From Cellulomonas shaoxiangyii (GTDB lineage Bacteria; Actinomycetota; Actinomycetes; Actinomycetales; Cellulomonadaceae), in assembly GCF_004798685.1 (NCBI RefSeq), contig NZ_CP039291.1, positions 2,852,001-2,916,000 of the forward strand: DNA of 64,000 nucleotides. Direction: 5' to 3'. The first letter of the stretch is position 1. Every line of letters begins with the position of its first letter. Shown here piece after piece: positions 26,637-38,341 of the stretch. The notes beneath the pieces are model-generated. The model searched no databases. It was not told where the DNA came from and worked only from the letters and a program-made list of their open reading frames with translations. Both the position numbers and the translations under genes were made by a program.

Positions 26637-27035
26637 GTGTCCACAGCGCCCACCGCGCCCACGCGGCCGGCCGGAACGCTCTACCGCGGGCGCGAAGGCA
26701 TGTGGTCGTGGGTAGCCCACCGCATCACCGGCTTCGCGATCTTCTTCTTCCTGCTCGTCCACGTGCTCGACACGGCCCTCGTGCGCGTCTCGCCCGAGGC
26801 GTACAACGACGTCATCGGGACGTACAAGAACCCGATCATGGGTCTGGGCGAGGCGGGCCTGGTGCTCGCGATCGTGTTCCACGCCTTCAACGGCCTGCGG
26901 ATCATCCTCGTGGACTTCTGGTGGAAGGGGACGCGCTACCAGCGCGTCATGCTCTGGGTCGTCATGGGCCTCGTCGTCGTGACGATGGCCGGCTTCCTCC
27001 CCCGCCACCTCATGAACGTGTTCGGAGGCCACTGA
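26637..27035 (+). CDS. sdhC: Succinate dehydrogenase cytochrome b subunit
   Basis: A 132-residue membrane anchor of succinate dehydrogenase. Three helices are visible; the first, [24 protein letters not shown], contains the SDH_cyt signature with a His that can bind heme b. The GTG start has AGGAGGC about 7 nt upstream. First of four genes that together build the complex, passing electrons from succinate to menaquinone. Confidence 0.95.
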   Translation: MSTAPTAPTRPAGTLYRGREGMWSWVAHRITGFAIFFFLLVHVLDTALVRVSPEAYNDVIGTYKNPIMGLGEAGLVLAIVFHAFNGLRIILVDFWWKGTRYQRVMLWVVMGLVVVTMAGFLPRHLMNVFGGH

Positions 27036-27037
27036 CC

Positions 27038-27496
27038 ATGACGACCATCGCGGACCCCAAGGCCCCGCGGCCCTCGCGGCCCGGCCCGACCCGCCGCTCG
27101 ACGCACGGCAACACCGAGCTCTACGCGTGGGTGTTCATGCGCGTCTCGGGCGTCGTGCTGGTCGTGCTGATCTTCGGCCACCTGTTCGTCAACCTCGTCG
27201 CGGGCGAGGGCATCAGCGCCATCGACTTCGGCTTCGTGGCCGGCAAGTGGGCGTCGCCGTTCTGGCAGGTCTGGGACCTGCTGATGCTGTGGCTCGCCAT
27301 GCTGCACGGCACCAACGGCGTCCGGGTCATCATCAGCGACTACGCCGAGAAGGACTCCACGCGGCTCGTGCTCACGAGCCTGCTGTACCTCGCGACGGTC
27401 GTCGTGGTCGTGCTCGGCACGCTCGTCATCTTCACGTTCGACCCGTGCCCCCCGAACAGCCCGGCGGACCTGCTGCCGTCGTTCTGCACGGCCTGA
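27038..27496 (+). CDS. sdhD: Succinate dehydrogenase hydrophobic membrane anchor subunit
   Basis: A 152-residue anchor starting 2 nt after sdhC. A basic, Pro-rich tail of 25 residues is followed by three helices; [26 protein letters not shown] and [22 protein letters not shown] carry the conserved serine, arginine and heme-ligand histidine region. Stop is 41 nt before sdhA. Confidence 0.94.
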   Translation: MTTIADPKAPRPSRPGPTRRSTHGNTELYAWVFMRVSGVVLVVLIFGHLFVNLVAGEGISAIDFGFVAGKWASPFWQVWDLLMLWLAMLHGTNGVRVIISDYAEKDSTRLVLTSLLYLATVVVVVLGTLVIFTFDPCPPNSPADLLPSFCTA

Positions 27497-27537
27497 CACC
27501 GGCACCGGCGCCCCACACCCAGGAAGGCATCGCCTCG

Positions 27538-29376
27538 ATGCAGACCCACCAGTACGACGTCGTCATCGTCGGCGCGGGCGGCGCCGGCATGCGCGCGGCG
27601 CTCGAGTCCTCGACCCGCGTGCGCACCGCCGTCATCTCCAAGCTCTACCCCACGCGCTCCCACACCGGCGCGGCGCAGGGCGGCATGTGCGCCGCCCTCG
27701 CCAACGTCGAGGAGGACAACTGGGAGTGGCACACGTTCGACACCGTCAAGGGCGGGGACTACCTGGTCGACCAGGACGCCGCCGAGGTCATGGCCAAGGA
27801 GGCCATCGACGCGGTGCTCGACCTGGAGAAGATGGGCCTGCCGTTCAACCGGACGCCCGAGGGCCGCATCGACCAGCGCCGGTTCGGCGGGCACACCCGC
27901 AACCACGGTGAGGCCGCGGTGCGCCGGTCCTGCTACGCGGCGGACCGCACGGGTCACATGATCCTGCAGACCCTGTACCAGCAGTGCGTGAAGAACGACG
28001 TCGAGTTCTTCAACGAGTTCTACGTCCTGGACCTGCTGGTCGACCACGACCTCGCCGCGACCACGGTCGCCGACGGCGAGGAGGTCAACGTCTCCGGCGT
28101 CGTCGCGTACGAGCTCGCGACCGGTGAGATCCACGTCTTCCAGGCCAAGTCGGTCGTGCTCGCCACGGGCGGCGCCGGCAAGATCTACAAGACGACCTCC
28201 AACGCGCACACGCTGACGGGCGACGGCATGGCCCTGGCGTACCGCCGCGGCATCCCGCTCGAGGACATGGAGTTCTTCCAGTTCCACCCGACGGGCCTCG
28301 CGGGCCTCGGCATCCTGCTCTCGGAGGCCGCGCGCGGCGAGGGCGGCATCCTGCGCAACTCCGAGGGCGAGCGCTTCATGGAGCGCTACGCCCCGACCAT
28401 CAAGGACCTCGCGCCGCGCGACATCGTCGCCCGCTCGATGGCGAACGAGGTGCGCGAGGGCCGCGGCGCCGGGCCGAACAAGGACTACGTCCTGCTCGAC
28501 CTGACGCACCTGGAGCCGGCGCACATCGACGCCAAGCTCCCGGACATCACGGAGTTCGCGCGCACCTACCTCGGCATCGAGCCCTACACGGAGCCCGTCC
28601 CGGTGTACCCGACGGCGCACTACGCGATGGGCGGCATCCCGACGAACATCGAGGGCGAGGTCCTGCGCAACAGCACCGACGTCATCAAGGGCCTGTACGC
28701 GGCCGGCGAGGTCGCGTGCGTCTCGGTGCACGGGTCGAACCGGCTCGGCACCAACTCGCTGCTCGACATCAACGTGTTCGGCAAGCGCTCGGGCCGGTCG
28801 GCCGCCGCGTACGCCGCGACGGCGCCGTTCGTGGAGCTCCCCGAGAACCCCGCCACGACCGTCATGGCGGAGCTCGAGACGATCCGCACGCGTCCGGACG
28901 GCGAGCGCGTCGCGGACATCCGCCGCGCGCTGCAGGAGACGATGGACGCGAACGCGCAGGTGTTCCGCACGCGCGAGTCGCTCACGCAGGCGCTCGACGA
29001 CATCCACGTCCTGCGCAAGCGGTACACGGCCGTGAGCGTGCAGGACAAGAGCCGCACGTTCAACACCGACCTGCTCGAGGCGGTCGAGCTCGGCTTCCTG
29101 CTCGACATCGCCGAGACCGTGGTCGTCGGCGCCCTCAACCGCAAGGAGTCGCGCGGCGGGCACTTCCGCGAGGACTTCCCGGACCGCGACGACGCGCAGT
29201 ACATGCGGCACACGATGGCGTACCGCCGCCCCGTGGGCCTCGACGGCGGGTCGGCCGAGGGCGGCGACGCCGCCGGGACGTTCGCGCACACCGAGCCGTT
29301 CGACGGGTACCAGCTCGTCCTCGGGTCCAAGCCCGTCACCATGACCCGCTACCAGCCGATGGAGCGCAAGTACTGA
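27538..29376 (+). CDS. sdhA: Succinate dehydrogenase flavoprotein subunit
   Basis: A 612-residue FAD subunit oxidising succinate to fumarate. [16 protein letters not shown] (8-23) binds [14 protein letters not shown] carries the histidine (His42) that links FAD covalently. [24 protein letters not shown] and [19 protein letters not shown] are substrate and FAD motifs, and HPTGL plus [19 protein letters not shown] are catalytic. AGGAAGG lies about 10 nt before the ATG. Its TGA overlaps the sdhB ATG (TGATG). Confidence 0.96.
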   Translation: MQTHQYDVVIVGAGGAGMRAALESSTRVRTAVISKLYPTRSHTGAAQGGMCAALANVEEDNWEWHTFDTVKGGDYLVDQDAAEVMAKEAIDAVLDLEKMGLPFNRTPEGRIDQRRFGGHTRNHGEAAVRRSCYAADRTGHMILQTLYQQCVKNDVEFFNEFYVLDLLVDHDLAATTVADGEEVNVSGVVAYELATGEIHVFQAKSVVLATGGAGKIYKTTSNAHTLTGDGMALAYRRGIPLEDMEFFQFHPTGLAGLGILLSEAARGEGGILRNSEGERFMERYAPTIKDLAPRDIVARSMANEVREGRGAGPNKDYVLLDLTHLEPAHIDAKLPDITEFARTYLGIEPYTEPVPVYPTAHYAMGGIPTNIEGEVLRNSTDVIKGLYAAGEVACVSVHGSNRLGTNSLLDINVFGKRSGRSAAAYAATAPFVELPENPATTVMAELETIRTRPDGERVADIRRALQETMDANAQVFRTRESLTQALDDIHVLRKRYTAVSVQDKSRTFNTDLLEAVELGFLLDIAETVVVGALNRKESRGGHFREDFPDRDDAQYMRHTMAYRRPVGLDGGSAEGGDAAGTFAHTEPFDGYQLVLGSKPVTMTRYQPMERKY

Positions 29377-30161
29377 TGACCGCCACAGTCGAAGCACCAG
29401 CACCCGAGGTCGGTGCCGTCCCCTCGTTCGAGGTCACGCTGAAGGTCCGGCGCTTCCTCCCCGCGGACGAGGACGTCCCGGCGTTCGGCGAGGCCTTCGA
29501 GGCCGAGCCCCGCTGGGACGAGTTCACGGTCACCGTGCACGGCACGGACCGCGTCCTCGACGCCCTGCACAAGATCAAGTGGGAGCACGACGGCTCCCTC
29601 ACGTTCCGCCGCTCGTGCGCGCACGGCATCTGCGGCTCGGACGCCATGCGGATCAACGGCCGCAACCGCCTCGCGTGCAAGACGCTGCTCAAGGACCTCG
29701 ACCCGAGCAAGCCGATCGTCGTCGAGCCCATCAAGGGCCTGCCGGTGGTCAAGGACCTCGTCGTCGACATGGAGCCGTTCTTCGCGTCCTACCGCGAGAT
29801 CATGCCGTTCCTCATCACCACGGGCACGGAGCCGACCAAGGAGCGCCTGCAGTCGGCGCAGCAGCGCGAGCGCTTCGACGACACCACCAAGTGCATCCTG
29901 TGCGCCGCGTGCACGTCGTCCTGCCCGGTCTTCTGGACGGACGGGCAGTACTTCGGCCCCGCGGCGATCGTCAACGCGCACCGGTTCATCTTCGACAGCC
30001 GGGACGAGGGCGGCGCGCAGCGCCTCGAGATCCTCAACGACAAGGAGGGCGTGTGGCGCTGCCGCACGACCTTCAACTGCACCGAGGCGTGCCCGCGCGG
30101 CATCGAGGTGACGAAGGCGATCCAGGAGGTCAAGCGCGCGATGATCACGCGTGCCTTCTGA
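29376..30161 (+). CDS. sdhB: Succinate dehydrogenase iron-sulfur subunit
   Basis: A 261-residue protein with three clusters: 2Fe-2S at RRSCAHGICGSDAMRINGRNRLAC, 4Fe-4S at CILCAACTSSCPVF and 3Fe-4S at CRTTFNCTEACPRGI. It carries electrons from SdhA to the membrane anchors. It starts inside the last codon of sdhA. A run of about 40 residues before the first cluster follows a short acidic tail. Confidence 0.96.
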   Translation: MTATVEAPAPEVGAVPSFEVTLKVRRFLPADEDVPAFGEAFEAEPRWDEFTVTVHGTDRVLDALHKIKWEHDGSLTFRRSCAHGICGSDAMRINGRNRLACKTLLKDLDPSKPIVVEPIKGLPVVKDLVVDMEPFFASYREIMPFLITTGTEPTKERLQSAQQRERFDDTTKCILCAACTSSCPVFWTDGQYFGPAAIVNAHRFIFDSRDEGGAQRLEILNDKEGVWRCRTTFNCTEACPRGIEVTKAIQEVKRAMITRAF

Positions 30162-31059
30162 GCCGCCCCGCACCGTGCACGACGACACGACGCCGCCCGA
30201 CCCGACGCCCGGCCCCGCCCGGTACGTCGAGCCGGGCGGCGTCGCGCGTGAGGAGACCCTGCCGGGCGGCAACGTCGGCGGGGCGGTCCGCCGGGGCGCG
30301 ACGGTGCGCCGCCCCGCCGGCCCGTGGACGCCCGCCGTGCACGCGCTCCTCGCGCACGTGCGCGCCCGGGGGCTGGACGGCGTGCCGGACCCGCTCGGCG
30401 TCGACGAGGCCGGCCGTGAGGTGCTGGCGTTCCTGCCCGGCGAGCCGGTGGACCTGGCGGAGGTCACGGACGCGCGGCTCGCGTCCGCGGCGCGGTGGCT
30501 CGCCCGCTACCACGCGGCCGTCGCCGACTTCCGGCCCGGGCGCCGCCGGTGGCGGTTCGAGGAGCGGGACCTGCGCCCCGGCGAGATCGTCTGCCACCAC
30601 GACGCGACGCTCTACAACATGCTCGTGCGCGCCCCGGGGGCCGACGACGTCGTCGGCGTCGTCGACTGGGACGTCGCGGGGCCGGGCGTGCCCCTCGACG
30701 AGCTCGCGATGCTCGCCTGGAGCGGCGTGCCGTTCTACCTCGACCCCGGTCCGCAGGAGGGCGCGCGCCGCCTGCGCCTCCTCGTCGGCGCGTACGGCGC
30801 CCAGGGCGCGGACGTGGGGCTGGCGGCCCCCGCGGCGCCGGACGTGGCGCGGCACGTCGTCGTGCGGATGACCGCGGCGTGCGACCGCATCGCGGCCGGC
30901 CAGGCCGCCGGCGACCTGGGCATGCGCAACCTCGCGCACGTCGGCGAGCCGGCGCGCACGCGGGCGGGGGTCGCGGCCTACGCCGAGCGGCTGCCCGGCC
31001 TGCTCGCGGCGCTCGCAGCCGCGGCGGCCGCCGCCGCGGCGGCGTCCTCGTCCGCCTGA
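30151..31059 (+). CDS. APH-fold phosphotransferase family protein
   Basis: A protein of up to 302 residues with the aminoglycoside-phosphotransferase/choline-kinase fold. VCHHDATLYNML holds the catalytic HxDxxxxN motif and VVDWDVAG the metal-binding Asp. PLPGGNVGG-like sequence near residue 38 starts the nucleotide lobe, which is short. The substrate is unknown and antibiotic resistance should not be assumed. Start may be GTG 30151 (overlapping sdhB) or GTG 30175; neither has a clear ribosome site. The poly-Ala C-terminus runs 82 bp into the convergent YihY gene. Confidence 0.8.
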   Translation: MPSEPPRTVHDDTTPPDPTPGPARYVEPGGVAREETLPGGNVGGAVRRGATVRRPAGPWTPAVHALLAHVRARGLDGVPDPLGVDEAGREVLAFLPGEPVDLAEVTDARLASAARWLARYHAAVADFRPGRRRWRFEERDLRPGEIVCHHDATLYNMLVRAPGADDVVGVVDWDVAGPGVPLDELAMLAWSGVPFYLDPGPQEGARRLRLLVGAYGAQGADVGLAAPAAPDVARHVVVRMTAACDRIAAGQAAGDLGMRNLAHVGEPARTRAGVAAYAERLPGLLAALAAAAAAAAAASSSA

Positions 31060-32063
31060 GCGTTCGGGTCCACGTACGGCGGGTCGGCGGTCCACGCGGC
31101 CGCGAGCAGCACGATCCGCGCGATGAGGTTGACCCACAGCAGCAGCACCGCGACGACCGCGAACGAGGCCAGGACGGGGTTGTCCTGCACGGAGCCGGAC
31201 ACCGCCGTGGTCCCCAGCAGGCGGACCACGCCGAGCCCGGCCGCCGCGATGGCGGCCCCGCCGAGCAGGTCGCGCCGCGGCGGCGCCTGCCCGGCGAGCG
31301 CCCGCACGATCAGGACGAACAGCGTCGCGTCCATGACGAACGCGACGGCGACGCCGAGGACGCGCACCACGATCCCCGAGCGGTCGTCCCACCCGACGAG
31401 GCCCATGAGCCAGTCCGCCGCGGTCGTCACGCCGAGCCCGACCAGGGCGGTCACGAGGACGGCCACGCCGACGCCGACGAACCCCCCGAGCTCGCGCAGC
31501 TTGCCGACCACGAGGGTGTCCGCGCGGTACACCCCGAACATCGCCTGCACCCCCGTGCGCAGCGCCGCGATCGCCCGGATGCCGGTGAACACCAGCACCA
31601 CGACGGCGACGAGACCGGCGACGGACAGCCCGGTGGAGAGCTCCAGCTGGTCGGGTCGCAGCAGGCCCTTCCCGTCACCGGTGTCGAGGAGCCCGGGCAG
31701 CGACGACGCGATCGTGTCCAGCACGGTCGCCCGCAGCTCCGCGTTGCGGCCCAGCAGCGCCATGAAGACGGTGTACCCGAGCGCAAGCCCGGCGAACACC
31801 GAGAAGAGCGCGGCGTACGCGATGCCGCCCGAGAGCACGGCGCCCCCCGTGCGGCCGAACCGCGCGACGGTCCGGCCCGCCCGCGTGTGGTTCCACCAGG
31901 CCAGGAGCGCCTGCCCGCGCGCCACCAGGCCACGGAACCCGGGCGCCCAGCGCGGGGCCGTGACCGGGTCGGGCGCGGCGGCAGCCGCGGCCACGTGCGC
32001 CTCCCCCGACCCCGCGGCCGGGCGTACGACGGTGCGCTCGGGCGTGGTGCGGGTGCGTGCCAT
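30978..32063 (-). CDS. YihY/BrkB-family membrane protein
   Basis: A 361-residue inner-membrane protein of the YihY/UPF0761 family (once called RNase BN in error). The cytosolic tail of 60 residues leads into six helices; SGGIAYAALFSVFAGLALGYT is the family entry helix and RRDLLGGAAIAAAGLGVVRLLG the later conserved part. The Ala-rich C-terminus overlaps the convergent APH gene by 82 bp. It has its own leaderless promoter, whose -10 shares bases with the stop of the RNA ligase gene. In mycobacteria the homolog also lies beside trpS. Confidence 0.88.
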   Translation of the reverse strand: MARTRTTPERTVVRPAAGSGEAHVAAAAAAPDPVTAPRWAPGFRGLVARGQALLAWWNHTRAGRTVARFGRTGGAVLSGGIAYAALFSVFAGLALGYTVFMALLGRNAELRATVLDTIASSLPGLLDTGDGKGLLRPDQLELSTGLSVAGLVAVVVLVFTGIRAIAALRTGVQAMFGVYRADTLVVGKLRELGGFVGVGVAVLVTALVGLGVTTAADWLMGLVGWDDRSGIVVRVLGVAVAFVMDATLFVLIVRALAGQAPPRRDLLGGAAIAAAGLGVVRLLGTTAVSGSVQDNPVLASFAVVAVLLLWVNLIARIVLLAAAWTADPPYVDPNAQADEDAAAAAAAAAASAASRPGSRSA

Positions 32064-32072
32064 GGGCCGAAT

Positions 32073-34268
<2,196 letters not shown>

Positions 34269-34274
34269 CCCGAC

Positions 34275-34280
34275 AGGGTA
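34275..34280 (-). promoter_or_regulatory. -10 element, leaderless promoter of tatB
   Basis: TACCCT on the minus strand is followed by exactly 6 nt and the GTG at 34268. Confidence 0.55.
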
Positions 34281-34347
34281 CCCCCGCGGCCTGGACCACC
34301 GTCCGAGGACGGCGGCGCCCGGCCGGCGCGTTCTCGTCCGTCCGACG

Positions 34348-35838
34348 TCAGTCGGACGTCAGTCCGTCGAGCCGGACCCGCACGGCACGCTCCCGCTCGC
34401 CCGTGCGCACGCGGAGCTCGACGGTCTCGCCCGGCTCGCGTGCCCGGATGTCGACGATCAGCTCCTCCGAGGCGGTCACGGGCCGGCCGTCGACCGACAG
34501 GATGACGTCGCCGCGGCGGACGCCGGCGCGGTCCGCGGGACCGTCCGGCGTGACGGCGGGCCGCCCGTCCGGATCCTCCTCGAACACGCGGACACCCTCC
34601 CCCGTGTACTCGGGGTCGAGCAGGACGCCGATCACCGGGTAGGTGGCACGGCCGGTCGTGATGAGCTGCTCCGCGGTGCGCCGCGCCTGGTTGGAGGGGA
34701 TGGCGAAGCCGAGCCCGATGCTCCCGCCGGCGGCGCCGAGCCCGCCCGGGAGCTGGGCGATCGCGGAGTTGATGCCGACGACCTGACCGCTCGCGTCGAC
34801 GAGGGGGCCGCCGGAGTTGCCCGGGTTGATCGCCGCATCGGTCTGCAACGCGTTGATGAACGTCTGGTCGTTGCCCTCGCCCGCGACGACCGGGCGGTTG
34901 CGGGCGCTGACGATGCCGGTCGTGACGGTCCCGACGAGGCCGAGCGGGGCGCCGACCGCGACCACCGGGTCTCCGACGACCACGGCGTCGGAGTCACCCA
35001 GCGGCAGCGGCGTCAGACCGGTCGCGTCCACCTTCACCACCGCGAGATCGTACTCCGAGGTGGCCCCGACGACCGTCCCGTCGAGCTGGGTGCCGTCCGC
35101 GAAGACCACGACGAGGCGACCGTCGCCCGCACCGGCGACGACGTGGTTGTTGGTGAGCACGTAGCCGTCCTCGCGCAGGACGAACCCGGAGCCGGAGCCC
35201 GCCCCCTCCGCGTTCTCGACCTCGATCGAGACCACGCTGGGCAGCACGCCCGCGGCGATGCCCGCGACGGACGACGCGTCCCGCTGCACCGGTGCGGCGG
35301 CCGGCGGCGGGGCGGACGGCAGGTCCGCGGTCGCCGGTCGGCCGTCGTCCCCCCACGTCCGGGCGCCGACGGCGCCGCCGAGGAAGCCCGCCACCAGTGC
35401 GAGGAGGATCAGCGGCACGACCCACGCGACGGACAGCGCGCGGCGGCGCGGCCGGCGCCGGGGGACGGGACCGGAGGCGGCCACCGGCCACGGCGGGGCC
35501 GCGGAGCCGGCGGGGGCGGCGGGATCCGCCGGGTGCGCGCGGTCGTGAGGGCCGGGTGCGGCGACGGGGGCGGTTGGGCGGGCACCGCCGTCGGGTGGTT
35601 CCGGGACGCCGCGCATCGGGGCTGTGGCGTCCACGGGCTGGGCGCCCGTGGGGGGCTCGGTGCGCCGGTAGGCGGACGGCGCCGCGAAGAGCGCCGCGGG
35701 CGCGGGCGCCGAGGCGGGTGGCACGGGCGCGGCGGCAGCCGGCACGGGCGCAGCCGGCGCGGGCGCCGGGGCCGCGGCGTCCGGGGCCTGCCCCGGCGGT
35801 GTCACCGCGTCGGCGGGCTCGCGGTCGTCCGGCGTCAC
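34348..35838 (-). CDS. HtrA/DegP-type membrane serine protease with PDZ domain
   Basis: A 496-residue envelope protease/chaperone. Residues 1-130 are a Pro/Ala-rich cytosolic tail; a helix spans about 134-158; the trypsin-like domain has His232 (LTNNHVV), Asp264 (YDLAVVKV) and Ser342 (NPGNSGGPLV). A PDZ domain follows, with GPADRAGVRRGDVILSVDGRPV. It degrades or refolds damaged exported proteins. Start GTG overlaps the rseA stop by GTGA, so it belongs to the sigE operon and should rise under envelope stress. Confidence 0.94.
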   Translation of the reverse strand: MTPDDREPADAVTPPGQAPDAAAPAPAPAAPVPAAAAPVPPASAPAPAALFAAPSAYRRTEPPTGAQPVDATAPMRGVPEPPDGGARPTAPVAAPGPHDRAHPADPAAPAGSAAPPWPVAASGPVPRRRPRRRALSVAWVVPLILLALVAGFLGGAVGARTWGDDGRPATADLPSAPPPAAAPVQRDASSVAGIAAGVLPSVVSIEVENAEGAGSGSGFVLREDGYVLTNNHVVAGAGDGRLVVVFADGTQLDGTVVGATSEYDLAVVKVDATGLTPLPLGDSDAVVVGDPVVAVGAPLGLVGTVTTGIVSARNRPVVAGEGNDQTFINALQTDAAINPGNSGGPLVDASGQVVGINSAIAQLPGGLGAAGGSIGLGFAIPSNQARRTAEQLITTGRATYPVIGVLLDPEYTGEGVRVFEEDPDGRPAVTPDGPADRAGVRRGDVILSVDGRPVTASEELIVDIRAREPGETVELRVRTGERERAVRVRLDGLTSD

Positions 35839-36767
35839 GGGGCCTCCAGCGTGCTCGTCACGGTCTGCCACCCCCGGCCGATGCGGCCGACGACCGTGTC
35901 GTCGTAACCGCCGGCGGGGAACGCCCCCACGATCGCGTCGACGTCCTCGTCGTCCTCCGGGCCGACCACCTGCACCACGGTCGACTCCGACTGCCACGCG
36001 ACGAGCAACGGCTCGGTGGACAGCACGTGCACCTGCCGGCCGCCGACCGTGCGCACGGGCGCGCCCGCGAGCGCGGCCGTGTCGAGCCGGCCCTGCTGCT
36101 CGGTCACCACGACCGTGCCGGACGGCGCGTCGAGCTCGACCTCGAGCACCCGGCGGTCGTCCCCCGACCACCGGATCGCGCGCACGCGCCAGTCGGCGGG
36201 GAGCTCGCGCGGGAACGTCCAGCCGTGCCCGCGCAGCCAGGTGACCGAGTCCGGCGACACCGGGACCGCGTCGGTGCCCGCGTCCCGGCCGTCGGCCGCC
36301 AGCAGACCGAGCACCGCGGCGGGGTGCGACGACGGCGCGACGGCGGGTCGGGCGCCGAGGGCGAACAGCATCGCGGCGACCGCGCCGACCCCGGCGACCG
36401 ACCCGAGCACGAGGCGTCGCGACGCCCGCCGGCCCACCACGTCGCCCCGCAGGGCGTGCGTCGCGTCGCGCGGCAGCGCCTGGCCACGGTGCGGCGACCC
36501 GGACGCCGGGACCGCGAAGGGGTCCCGCGCGGCGGGGCCGGGCGGGACCGCGGGCTCCTGGGCGCAGAGGGAGAGCAGGCGGGCGGTCAGGTCGTCCGTC
36601 GGGCGCACCTCGTCGGCCGCGGCGAGGGCGCGGCGCGCGGCGCGCGCGGCGGCCAGCTCACCGGCGCACAGCGGGCACCGCGCGACGTGCGCGAGGGCCC
36701 GCTCCGTCGCGGCGGCGTCCAGCTGGCCGTCGACGAGCGCGCTGATCCACGACCCGAGGTGCGTCAT
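35835..36767 (-). CDS. rseA: Anti-sigma factor RseA-like (zinc anti-sigma)
   Basis: A 310-residue membrane anti-sigma factor. Residues 27-34 are H-x3-C-x2-C (HVARCPLC), the zinc anti-sigma motif that binds and silences the sigma factor. A membrane helix lies near 116-140 ([21 protein letters not shown]), and the outer part of 170 residues (from GLLAADGRD) is a possible sensor domain. It overlaps sigE by ATGA and htrA by GTGA, so all three are coupled. Release probably follows regulated proteolysis, as in mycobacteria. Confidence 0.88.
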   Translation of the reverse strand: MTHLGSWISALVDGQLDAAATERALAHVARCPLCAGELAAARAARRALAAADEVRPTDDLTARLLSLCAQEPAVPPGPAARDPFAVPASGSPHRGQALPRDATHALRGDVVGRRASRRLVLGSVAGVGAVAAMLFALGARPAVAPSSHPAAVLGLLAADGRDAGTDAVPVSPDSVTWLRGHGWTFPRELPADWRVRAIRWSGDDRRVLEVELDAPSGTVVVTEQQGRLDTAALAGAPVRTVGGRQVHVLSTEPLLVAWQSESTVVQVVGPEDDEDVDAIVGAFPAGGYDDTVVGRIGRGWQTVTSTLEAP

Positions 36768-37375
36768 CCCACCTCCACGACGGACGGCGGTCCCGTGACC
36801 GCGGGCTCGGGGTCGCCGTCCGCGGCGGACGGCTGACCGACCGGACGGGGCCGGCGGTGCTCGAGCGAGTCGCGCAGCCGGGCGCGGGCGCGGTGGATGC
36901 GCGAGCGGACCGTGCCGAGCTTGATGCCGAGCGTCACGGCGATCTCCTCGTACGACAGGCCCTCGATGTCGCACAGGACCACGGCGGCGCGGTACTCGGG
37001 GGGCAGCGCGTCGAGCGCACGCTGGACGTCGTGGTCCAGGTTCGCCGCCTCGAACGCCCGCTCGGGGGTGCTCAGCGCGTCGGGTGAGGACCAGCGCTCG
37101 GTGTCGTCGCCGATCGTCTCGATGCGCACGCGCTGGCGGCGACGCGCCTGGTCGAGGAAGAGGTTCGTCGTGATGCGGTGCAGCCAGCCCTCGAAGGTGC
37201 CCGGGCTGTACGTGTGCAGGGACCGGAACACCCGGACGAACGTCTCCTGCGTGAGGTCCTCGGCGTCGTGCCGGTTCCCGGTCAGCCGGTACGCGAGGCG
37301 GTAGACGCGGGCGGAGTGCGTGCGGACGATCTCCTCCCACGACGGGACCTGCCAGTCAGCGGGCGGCGTGCTCAT
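36764..37375 (-). CDS. sigE: ECF sigma factor SigE-like
   Basis: A 203-residue group 4 sigma factor. Region 2 is [32 protein letters not shown] (binds -10 and core RNA polymerase); region 4 is [44 protein letters not shown] (binds GGAAC -35). ATG at 37375 is chosen; in-frame GTG codons upstream could give a longer form, and the mycobacterial SigE is known for several starts. The gene has its own sigma-E-type promoter, a positive loop held by RseA. Confidence 0.93.
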   Translation of the reverse strand: MSTPPADWQVPSWEEIVRTHSARVYRLAYRLTGNRHDAEDLTQETFVRVFRSLHTYSPGTFEGWLHRITTNLFLDQARRRQRVRIETIGDDTERWSSPDALSTPERAFEAANLDHDVQRALDALPPEYRAAVVLCDIEGLSYEEIAVTLGIKLGTVRSRIHRARARLRDSLEHRRPRPVGQPSAADGDPEPAVTGPPSVVEVG

Positions 37376-37493
37376 CGGTGGGTGATCGTCTCCTCGCGTG
37401 CCGGCGGGACGGTCCGGCCGGACGTGCACCGCCAGTGTCCCAGGTCGCACCCCGCCGCTCGACCCGTGTTCGTCGTGGGCGCAACAGTGGCAG

Positions 37494-37520
37494 AACGACC
37501 GGCGCGGCCGCCCGGTTCCC
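37494..37520 (-). promoter_or_regulatory. Sigma-E-type autoregulatory promoter of sigE
   Basis: On the minus strand GGGAACC (37520-37514) and CGTT (37497-37494) are separated by 16 nt, the layout recognised by SigE/RpoE-like ECF factors. Start of transcription would be near 37487, leaving a leader of about 110 nt. Confidence 0.6.
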
Positions 37521-37542
37521 CGGGCGCGCCCGCGTGCGGGAC

Positions 37543-37548
37543 TACGCT
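37543..37548 (+). promoter_or_regulatory. -10 element of the O-methyltransferase promoter
   Basis: TACGCT predicts a start near 37555 and a leader of about 97 nt up to the AGGAGG and start codon. The 276-nt gap between sigE and this gene holds both divergent promoters and no other gene. Confidence 0.4.
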
Positions 37549-37651
37549 GGCGGCGGGCCGGCGCACCCGCACGCCGCTCCGGGCCGCCACCCGGCCCCCG
37601 CGCCGACCGGCCCCGCACGCTCCCACCCGAACGCTCCCGCAGGAGGACGCC

Positions 37652-38284
37652 ATCTCCACCGACAAGGCCCAGAGCTGGGTCTACTGCGAGGAGTTCCTCA
37701 CCGAGGACGACGTGCTGGTGCGCGCCCGTGAGCGCGCGTCCCACCTCGGCTGCACGCCCGTGCTGCCCGGGACCGGTGCGGCCCTTCGCGTCCTGGCGGC
37801 GGCCGCGCAGGCACGTGCGGTCGTCGAGGTCGGCACGGGCGCCGGCGTGGGTGCGCTGTACCTGCTGCGGGGCATGCCCGCGGACGGCGTGCTGACGACC
37901 ATCGACATCGAGCTGGAGCACCAGCGGGCGGCCAAGGAGGCGTTCGCCGAGGAGGGTGTGCGCAGCACGCGCACCCGCACGATCTCCGGCCGGGCGTCGG
38001 ACGTGCTGCCGCGCCTGACGGACGGCGGCTACGACATGGTCGTCGTCGACGCGGACGTGGAGGGGACGCCCGGCTACGTCGAGCAGGCGGTGCGGCTGCT
38101 GCGGCGCGGCGGCGTGCTCGTCGTCGACGACGCGCTGTGGCACGACCGCGTGGGCGACCCCGCGCGGCGCGACGAGGCCACGACGACGATGCGTGACGTG
38201 GGCCGGCAGGTCCGGACCGACGACCGGCTGATGCCCGCGCTGCTGCCGACGGGCGACGGCCTGCTGGTGGCCGTGCGGCGCTGA
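37652..38284 (+). CDS. O-methyltransferase (SAM-dependent), probable ATC start
   Basis: A roughly 210-residue SAM methyltransferase of the caffeoyl-CoA O-methyltransferase type, homologous to M. tuberculosis Rv1220c, which also sits beside sig[20 protein letters not shown] is the SAM-binding loop, [17 protein letters not shown] the acidic loop and [19 protein letters not shown] the metal/catalytic site. A perfect AGGAGG (37641-37646) is followed 5 nt later by ATC, Ser-Thr-Asp-Lys-Ala-Gln-Ser-Trp; this is exactly where relatives start. No ATG, GTG or TTG is in frame near it; upstream GTGs are 160 nt away and downstream GTG 37709 would remove helix 1. Substrate unknown. Confidence 0.85.
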   Translation: MSTDKAQSWVYCEEFLTEDDVLVRARERASHLGCTPVLPGTGAALRVLAAAAQARAVVEVGTGAGVGALYLLRGMPADGVLTTIDIELEHQRAAKEAFAEEGVRSTRTRTISGRASDVLPRLTDGGYDMVVVDADVEGTPGYVEQAVRLLRRGGVLVVDDALWHDRVGDPARRDEATTTMRDVGRQVRTDDRLMPALLPTGDGLLVAVRR

Positions 38285-38311
38285 CCGCACGACCCGCGGC
38301 TGACTGCACGA

Positions 38312-38334
38312 CCCCGTCCCTCGCGGGGACGGGG
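38312..38334. terminator. Bidirectional terminator
   Basis: CCCCGTCCC (38312-38320) and GGGACGGGG (38326-38334) pair perfectly around a 5-nt loop between the convergent methyltransferase and aminopeptidase stops. Confidence 0.7.
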
Positions 38335-38341
38335 CCGCGGC

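Noticed and set aside
30151..31059. APH-fold protein as aminoglycoside resistance
   Set aside because: Only the generic kinase motifs are seen; this fold covers many small-molecule kinases and the gene sits in core chromosome.
37482..37654. Upstream GTG as the O-methyltransferase start
   Set aside because: It would add about 55 residues of Arg/Pro-rich sequence with no family match and ignore the perfect AGGAGG next to ATC.
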